From contig JAFMOC010000072.1 of the NCBI GenBank assembly GCA_019802505.1, positions 3,676,501 to 3,740,500 of the forward strand: a stretch of 64,000 bases of DNA, read 5' to 3'. Shown one piece after another: positions 27,601-36,600 of the stretch (position 1 is the stretch's first letter; each line of letters begins with the position of its first letter). A model generated the notes under the pieces. The model was not told where the DNA came from, did not search any database, and saw only the letters and a program-made list of their open reading frames with translations. Position numbers and translations under genes: made by a program. The stretch comes from Corydoras sp. C115. Lineage: Eukaryota; Chordata; Actinopteri; Siluriformes; Callichthyidae.

Positions 27601-30600
27601 AACCGGCCTCACACTGCAGTTCCGAAGCATGTGCATGGAGCTCCCACAGTACCCACACCGTCCCAGTCAGGAACGACGCCGGCGTTCCTGTGAGGAGAGG
27701 TGAGCCCTGCCCAGCTGCATGGGCTCGGCCTCGGGCTCCCTCCAAGGCGAAGTCCGGGGTGGTAGGGGACTGGGAACGCGAGACGTAGGGACGGTGGCGA
27801 GGTGTTCCATCAGCACTGCTAGACGAACCAGCTCGTCCAGCGATGCCCCGAAGGAACGTCCCGCGATCTCGCGCTGGATGTCCTTGCGTAGCCCCTCACG
27901 GAACATCACCGTGAGTACGGATCAGCTCCAAACCGTCCGAGCAGCCAGGACACGGAACTCCAGCGCATAATCCGCCACAGATCGAGATCCTTGGCGCAGC
28001 CGGTAAAGCTGCTGTCCCACACCCTCGCCCTCCAGGGGGTGAGCGAAGGCGGCGCGGAATGCCTCGTGGAAGGCGGAGAAAGACCGGCACTCAGGACCCT
28101 GTGCCTCCCAGATCGCGGTGGCCCACTCACTGGCTCAGCCCATCAGCCACGAGATCACCAGAGAGATCTTGTCGACCTCGCTGGACTTCGGGTGGCTCCG
28201 GAAATAGTGTGCGCACTGCATGAGAAAGCAGCGGCACTTTTCCACGGTGTTCAGGCTCCAAGAGATGGTAAGGGGCAGCGGTCGGCGGGGGAGGCACGTC
28301 GGAGTCGGACGGGTACGTGGATGGTGTGGAGAGAGAGCCAAAGGTACCAGGGCTGGAGCCGCCGCGCTCCAGTTCAGTGAGATGAATCGCTCTGGTCATC
28401 TCCCCAAGACAACTTTGGAGCTCCAACAGGGCGCGTCCCTGCGCCTGCAGCACCTCGTCTGTGGGCTCCATCCGCGGCTCCATGTAGGCAGAGTTTTATG
28501 TCAATGTGCGGTCACACTACCGGAGTAACGAGGACGCGTGATTAAAGAGAACACAAAGTTTATTTATCTTCAATGGGGGAACGCCCCACAAACAAAATAA
28601 ATGTCCGTTAAGGAAAACCAAAAGAGCGTGTTGACTTGACCACCGATGCGTTGCGCTTGCGAGCCGGACAGTAGCTGTGGAGATCGCGGAGGAAGCAGGG
28701 ACGTAGAGGCCGGGAACGCCGGGCGGTGACGTCACCTAGTGATCGCGATCCTGCAGAGATCCAACACATGGGTAAAGCACAGGAGCGCAGCCTATGAAGC
28801 AGCGGCACGCTGAATCCTGGCGTGCTCCGAGAACACGGGGAACACCCGTTCGTACAACAACAAACAAAACTCTGCGCTGAATAGTCCGGTACGGCGACTT
28901 AAGTAGTCTCTCCAGCCGATGGGCACACCTGAAACTAATAATCTGGAGAGGGTGATCGATCCCGAGCAGAATGAGAAACAGGTGTGTGAATGGGCGTGTG
29001 TGGAGCTGCACGTGGAGAAGAGGGGTGTGTTTGTGTACAAGGGAAATGTGGGTGTGTGCGGAGCGGTGCATGGCAGCGAGGGGCGTGTCTGTGTACATGA
29101 GGAAGTGGGCGTGTGCGGCGCAGAGAGAGAAGAAGCGGGGCGTGAGTGAGTATGTGTAACACTCAATTGCAGAATGTCTGACCATTCTTCTCTGAAGAAA
29201 TATTGCTTTTATACTCACAGACAGATGAATGCAATCACATTCTATGTGCATTGAAGACTAATACTAGACACTCTGCAATTTTCTCAAACACTAAAACTTT
29301 CTAAAACACCCATGCTGGCTGGCAACAGTCATAAACCACATCAAAATAAGACTTTTTGGTAAATATCATATGTGAATTATAATATTGAAGTTACTGTATT
29401 TTAAGTAATTGATAAAGTAGTAACTTTATTTATAATACTTGTGGTAGACATAGTGCTAATTGTTAATCAAATAGGTATAATGATAGTATTGTATGTAATG
29501 TTGCTATGTAATTATGATTGTAGCATTTTGAATGTTAGCATATCTTCAATATTTGTAGGGTGAGCGAGGTCCTCCAGGTCCCACTTCAGTTGGTCCTCGT
29601 GGCATTCCAGGATCCCCAGGAGAAAGAGGTGAACAGGTAAGCATGCAGACAATTATTTCTGGTTTTTATTGTTTTCACCTGTTACTACTTATCACATGTC
29701 ATCTGTGTCAGGGGGAATTGGGCTTTGATGGAGCAAAGGGGGAGAAAGGAGAGCCAGGCATGACGGTCAGAAATTTAGCCATTACACAGCTTACTCCCAA
29801 CAGTGATATCATCCTGCATCTTATTTTAAGCTTTGTTCTGTATAGGAGGATGAGATCCGTTCTTATGTTCGATCTGAGATGAGTCAGCACTGTGGTAAGT
29901 TATCAATATTATGCAACATGTTTTTATCACGTGTATTTATTGCATTATTGTATGAACTTTGAAAATTCATCATTATTCACAAAATTATTACAATTTACAA
30001 AATAGAATATAACTCCTTACTCTTTCTCTTTCTTTACCAAACCAGCCTGTGGAGGTGAGTGAGTCTGTGTTTATTTTGTGATTCATGTCACAGATTAAAT
30101 AATTATTTATAATCTATACAATGAATGAATACTTAGCTTATACATGTAAAAGCATTTACTTAGATTTTGCAGATTACTTTAGTAGTTATATTTATTATAT
30201 GAAATTTATTCACTAAGACTAAAAAAATAGAATTGTGTCTAGTTAAACATACAGAAAATTAATTACAAAAAAAATAACCTGAATAAAATTTTGCCAGATG
30301 TTAAGACTAGCCTTGATTTCTCACCAACTTTGAATTTGACTGTTTTATTTTTGAATTATTTTTGGAGTTTGCGTTGACTGTATATAAAATGAATTTAACT
30401 AACCTGTGATAGTCATTTTCTCTAAATGACACAAGGTGTTGGAGAAATTCTGTCCCGTCCGGTTGTGCCCTCTTTCCGAAGTCGGTCTTCTCCTTCCCCT
30501 ACACTCACAATAACTCAAGGGGATGAAAAAGGTGAGAGTTCACCCATTTTCTTTTTTATTTATTATTCAACCTACTCATAACTAGTCAATGACATGACGT

Positions 30601-33600
30601 GTTTATTCATACACCTTTATTAAAGAAAACTATTTTTATGGCTAGAACAATTTATTCTAGCTTTTACTCAACTTAATATCTCAAATAATTACAAGGAATA
30701 ATGATTAATTGTTGTTTTAGGATTTATATCTGCAATAGATATTTAGATAGATATAATAGATTTCTGGAATATGAAGTCTTTCTTAAACACCTGTGTCTTT
30801 TTTCACAGGTCATGAGCTACACGTCGCATTAAACACAAATGAGCCCGATTATGAAAGTGTTTACTCTTCGGAAGTCTATGACGAGCCCATAAAAGACATT
30901 TCTGAATTAATATCTCCAGTTAATAAAAGTCAAGGTAAAACTTACAGTCCAAATAAATATTCTTATTTTGCCATTTTTGTGCATGCATCAATGTGGAATG
31001 ATGCCATAGGTTTAGAAAATGTCTATTTGTGTATGCATGTCCATCCTATGATTGTGTAGATATGCTTCATTCTGCTGATAAGTTAATAAAAATACAGCTG
31101 TACATATATACTCCTTTTCAAAACCTTAAGACCAGTTAAAAATTGCAAGACAAGATTTTGCACTATTGGATCTTAAGACGGTTCTAAGTAGAGCTTTACA
31201 CCAGATACAGATAACAGATATTGGCGCAAGAGACAAAAACTTTTGAGCAGGGAATTTATTGAAAACAACAATTTAACTGAAATAGGTTGTTCTTTAACTG
31301 ATCAAAAGTTTAAGACCATAGCTAAAAAAAACTCAAAAACCCCCTCAAAACATAAATCAAAGTGTCAAAAAAGTAATGAGTACAGTAACTCCACCATTCT
31401 TGTTGATCACTTTAAAAAACGTTAAAACAAAAATTAAACAATAAGGCATACTTGATGCCAGTGTTTTCGGGAGGCTAATGGGAACGTTGCTCCAAATGTT
31501 TAAGATGGCTTCACCAAGGGCATCCGCTTTCTGGAAGTGATGTCCATTTTTTTTTCAACTTCCCTTGCCATCCATTCCGAGATGTTTTCAATCAGATTTA
31601 GATCAATGGACCACACAGGATGGTCCAAAAGAGTGATGTCCTAGAAGAAGTTTTTTGTACCCTAAAAAATGATGGTGCCTTCACTTTTTTGTTTCATAAC
31701 CCTTAGGATCATTTAAAAAATGCAAAATAACTGTCTTACTGTATCAAACCTCAGCAACGGATGCACGTAGTTAGAGCTCAAGAATTCCACCACTTTCAAA
31801 GTCAGTTAGCTTTTTTGCTTTTGCCATCAAGTGACAGTGTAAACACTTGGCAGGAAATGACATGATATCCAAATTTCTGCACAGATCTTGGCTTTTAAAG
31901 GATATGGTCTTGATCAGCTAAAAAAATGTTTGAGTGTAAATGCAGTTTTAAAAAAAATTCTCCTGCTGCTCAAAAGTTTTTGTCTCTTGCACCAATTTCT
32001 TCTTTTAGCATTGTGAAGCTCTACTTAGAACCTTCTTAGATTGCAATAGTGCAAAATGCATGTTCTTGAAATCTTTTAACTGGTCTTAAGATTTTGATCA
32101 GGAGTGTATTACAAGGCCAAGAGTTTATAGTTAGTGGACTCTGCATTCTTTTCTATTTAATGTTTTAAACTACCTTTTTGTTCTTTTGGTTATTAACAAT
32201 TTTTGTTTGTAACTCAGGTAATGTGTACCTGAAAGATTCAGACTCACTTCAGTTAAAACAAAGACTGCTCTCCAAGCTATCAGAAAGTACTTCAGAGTGA
32301 ATCATATGTTTAGCAGTGGCAAAATCAGGAATGTTTTCCAAAGTGATAGATTCAGGCTTAAACTTATTAGCTATCTTAAGGAAAATATGAAGCCCCTACT
32401 TTTAAAAAATGATTTACTCTTTTACCACAACTTAGATACAATCTCAGGACTTCTCTTAAGGAAATCTAACCATAACAATGTCAATGTCACCCTTTGACAC
32501 AAAATAAGGTCTAAAAATGTATCTTTTTACCATCACTAAACGCTGGAGTTGTGTAAATACCGCAAGCAAACTTCAGCCATACTCAAAATGTTCAAAATAT
32601 ACACCGGAGTGTGAATATACCTGTTGTGGTGACATATTTGCAGTGACAAAGCAGTAAGCTTACAAACACAAAATGACCCTGTGACTCTTTTGGCAGACAA
32701 GCTCATAATGGGTGAATCAAGTAATGCAGAGAGACACAAAAGAGAGATTAAAAATGGAGGTAAGCCCTGGACTGTGTCATTGTTTTGTGATTTGTACACC
32801 AGATTTGATGGAACCTGTACTTGTTATATTAATACATTCACAAGTATTAAATTATATTAATAAAATATTTAGTACGTCATTTAGTTTAAAATATTGTCAT
32901 TGTATTTTTTTTGTCTGTAAACAAATTTTAAATGTGATGGATCAAAATCTTGAGACTGACATGTTTTCTTTTGATTTGCAAATGGATATGTTGGCCATTC
33001 TTCTTTGAACGAAGATTCTAGCTATTATTTTGCAGTTGATATGTCCCACATATTAAACATATTATATAATATGCAGAATACTCCTCTTTAAAATTTAAGC
33101 TTTACAGACATGCAAGTCAGATAAGGTCGGATCCAGTGATGTCTAAGTATAAGAGTAAGCTTTTTTTTAGGTTGTGTAAAAAATTATTTATGGCTTTATC
33201 TAGATTTCTTACAAATCTTTTTAATTTTAATTATATACAAAAGATTTTAATACTGTTATGCAGGAATGCAAAATATGCAGGAATGCAAGAACCAACCACT
33301 TGAGACTTTATTTAAATAAATATCCTTCATACTACAAAAAGCATTCAACGATATATCAGATGAACACTTTCTGCACTCCACTGCTAGTCAGACAGGAGAA
33401 TGGCAGTACTGTACGTGCCACTCCCTGCTCCAAGAGCATAGTCGTATAAAAGTTAGGCACCCAGAAACACGGATATGGCAAGACACTGAAAAGCTAGTCG
33501 TAAAAGTTGTAAAAGTCATTGATTTCAGATGTACCCACAGGAGTAAATTGTTGACAAATCTGAGCCTAATCATTCTACAGAGCTGGGCATATTGCTGTAA

Positions 33601-36600
33601 GATTCTGCTTGGCTAAAGGCAAAACTTTCATGTTCAAGAAGATGGTTGGATAGGTGAAAGCATAAAGAAATGCAAAAACGTGCAGCGCTTGTCTAAAATA
33701 ATCTCAAATACTAAGAAATGGCACCCGAAGCATGTGGTATGAAAAGAAATACTATTATTCACGTAAATCATAGAGTAACAAGAATAGCAAAGAAGCATCC
33801 AATGATCAGCTTTAGGAAAATCCCAAAAGATTATCTGTTACCTGTGAATATTACAACACTAAAAAGCCTTAAGTGAAGCGAAACTATTTTAAAGTTTTTT
33901 CAGGAAAGTCAATGTGTTGAAAAGGTTACAGCTTGCCAAAGAACGCACTGATTGGCATAAAGAGAAGTGGCATAACATTCTATGGATAGATGAGAGCAAG
34001 ATTTTTCTTACTGGGCATAAAGTAAGGGGGCACTAGGGGGATGTTTCTCTTACTTATTTATCAAACATGAAAATTAAAACAAAAAACAAAATAAAAGGCA
34101 TTAAAATAAATATAACAGATACAGACTGTTAGCGTTGTCCGCTCTTCCCCGGAGGAGGGCGGCTAACGCGGAGTTGCTGCGTTCAGCCGCTCGCGCCTAG
34201 TGAGCGCTCCCGGGTACCGACCACGCGGGGAATATAGCGTGCGTGGGTCCAAGGAACGCTCCCACGAGTACGACCCACGCGGAGAAGATGTGCAGCGTCG
34301 CAAACGTGGTTGTACGCGGAAGGAGAGTTCAACAAACACCGGGATAAAATCCAAAAGGTATAATTAAATAAAAATTGGTGTAGGGACACCAACAAAAATG
34401 GGGAACAAACAAACAACATAACATTGGGTATATAAACCACAAAATAAAGACGTGCGACAACTTACGGGAAAACTAAGAATAAATACAAAACGAACTAAAC
34501 ACGTGCACAAAACCAACCAATCACCCAACGAAGACAATTACCACCCCAAACGAGGGACAGGTGCCACAAGCACCTGTAACACAGACATAATGACAGAAAA
34601 TAACCCACATAAAGACAACAATAAAAATATTTGTTTTGAATCATCAGAATGCACCTGTTAATGCAGATAACAGTTAAACCCACAACCCAGTCAGTCTAAA
34701 GCTTGAATGGCATAAAGATTAAACAAACCAGAATGAAAGGTTGCATTCATTCGTATCATTTCAGTGTCGCATCTAATTCTTGGATGCTTTTCTGAATGTT
34801 TTTTATAAGTTTAGCTTGCATCCTCAGACACCTTGTCTTTATCTATCCCCACTAAATATCTTGTCTTTTTTCTATCCCCACTAAAGACACCCTAATATAG
34901 AGGAATATATAACCAAACAGAACCATTTGAAAAATGGAAAGGTAAGATGGGATAAGATAATCATTTTCTGGTCTTACCATGGGGAACCTCAGTGCAGCAC
35001 AGGCAAAGTAGTGAAAAAAGTTAAAAACAAAGATATGAAAAGTATAAAATTTCAGATTTTTAGGTTTATTTTAACAGTGAGAGATAGAATCTCAAAAAAA
35101 AAAATCCAGAATCACACTGTGTAAATTATATAAATTTATTTGCAGAGAAATAAGTATTTGATCCCCTACCTGTCAAAAAAAGACTGTCAATCCACCTCAA
35201 TCTTGGGCTCCATGCAAAATCTCACCTCGTGGGGTATCATTGATCATGAAGAAGGTAAGAGATCAGCCTAAAACTACATGGGGGGACTTGGTAATGATCT
35301 TAAGGGACCAAGAAAACCATTGGTAACGCATTACGCTGTAATGGAATAAAATCCTGCAGTGCCCGCAAGGTTCCCCTGCTCAAGAAGGCACATTTCTAGG
35401 CCCATCTGAAGTTTGCATTGTTTTGGGGGTGTTTTTCTGCTAAAGGCACAGGACTATTTCACCGCATTAATAGGAAAATGGAATGGGATCATGTACTGTA
35501 AAATCCTAAGTGACTACCCCGTTCCCTCCTGGCTGGATCTTCCAGCATGACAATGACCCAAAACATACAGCCAAGGTAAACAAAGTGGATCAAAAAGAAG
35601 CACATTAAGATCATGGAGTGGCCAGCCAGTCCCCAGACCCTAATCCAATAGAAAACTTATAGAGGGAGCTGAAGCTCGCAGTTGCCACAAATTGCCTCAA
35701 ATTCTTAATCATTTAGAGATGATTTGCAACTAGGAGTGGACTAAAATTCCTCATAAAATGTGCGCAAAACCTCACTATACAAAACCTCATTATACAAAAA
35801 AAACGTCTGAAGTATTAATTCTTATTTGCTAGAGGGATCAAATATTTATTTTGCTCTGCAAATACATTTATATAATTTATACAATGTGATTTACAATCTG
35901 GATTTTATTTTATATTAAATTCTATATTTTCCTGTGAAAATAAACCAATTGTTAAAAGGATAGTCAGGAAGGGATCAAATAAGTATTTTCTCCACTGTGT
36001 GTGTATATATACATAATACTTGTCTTACACTAATTTTATATGTCAATTTATGGGGGTTTGGATTTACTGAGAATAGCATTGGTTGACTGTCACTAAAGGT
36101 GCTGCCTAGTGCCATTAGAGTCTCATACATAGGGTGAGATTCTATATGAGTTGCTAGCTTCTTTATCATCCTTTTATCAGCCACTTTATGCACAGGACAG
36201 AGCTGGCCTTTCTGATAAGTTTGTCCAATCTATTCCTTTCTGCATTTGTGATGCTGCATTTGTGATACTGCTGCCCCACTCCCCACTACCCTTTTCAGAT
36301 CATGAAACTTGTATATTATATTCATTCATTACACACGGACTGATATTTTTCAAATGCTTATTTCTTTTAATTTTGACTCTATGCCACGCCGCATTGATGC
36401 AATAGTCCAGGCCAAAGGAGCCCCAACTAAATATTAAGTACTGTACATGCTCATACTTTTCAATTGGCTAACATTTCTCTCAGTTATAATCATCAAAATT
36501 AAAAGAAATAAACATGTGAAATATATCAGTCTCTGTTATAAATAAAAAATAATATAGAATTTTCACTTTTTGAATGGAATTACTGAAATTTATCAACTTT

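Larger units (their letters stand above)
26785..29161 (-). mobile_element. Ty3/gypsy provirus relic: 5' LTR, gag, fused to partial pol
   Basis: Order on the minus strand: LTR (29161 to about 28500), gag (28483 to about 27600) and reverse transcriptase to RNase H (about 27565-26785). Protease and the N-terminal part of reverse transcriptase are missing. After RNase H the element stops, so integrase and 3' LTR are absent. GC-rich composition contrasts sharply with the host intron. No member of this element can be active. Confidence 0.85.

Noticed and set aside
28735..29251. Several frames on both strands at 28.7-29.2 kb
   Set aside because: They fall in the GC-rich gypsy LTR; repeated CACAC/GTGTG words keep frames open by chance.
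30046..30054. Reading the microexon as intron and joining 29894 straight to 30436
   Set aside because: That joining is in frame, but it loses the second NC2 cysteine expected for the family, while both splice signals around the 9 bases are strong.
32218..32290. 32218 piece as a constitutive internal exon using the donor-like GTACTT at 32286
   Set aside because: The donor is poor, and the extra 23 or so residues would make the linker longer than expected; kept only as an alternative exon candidate.
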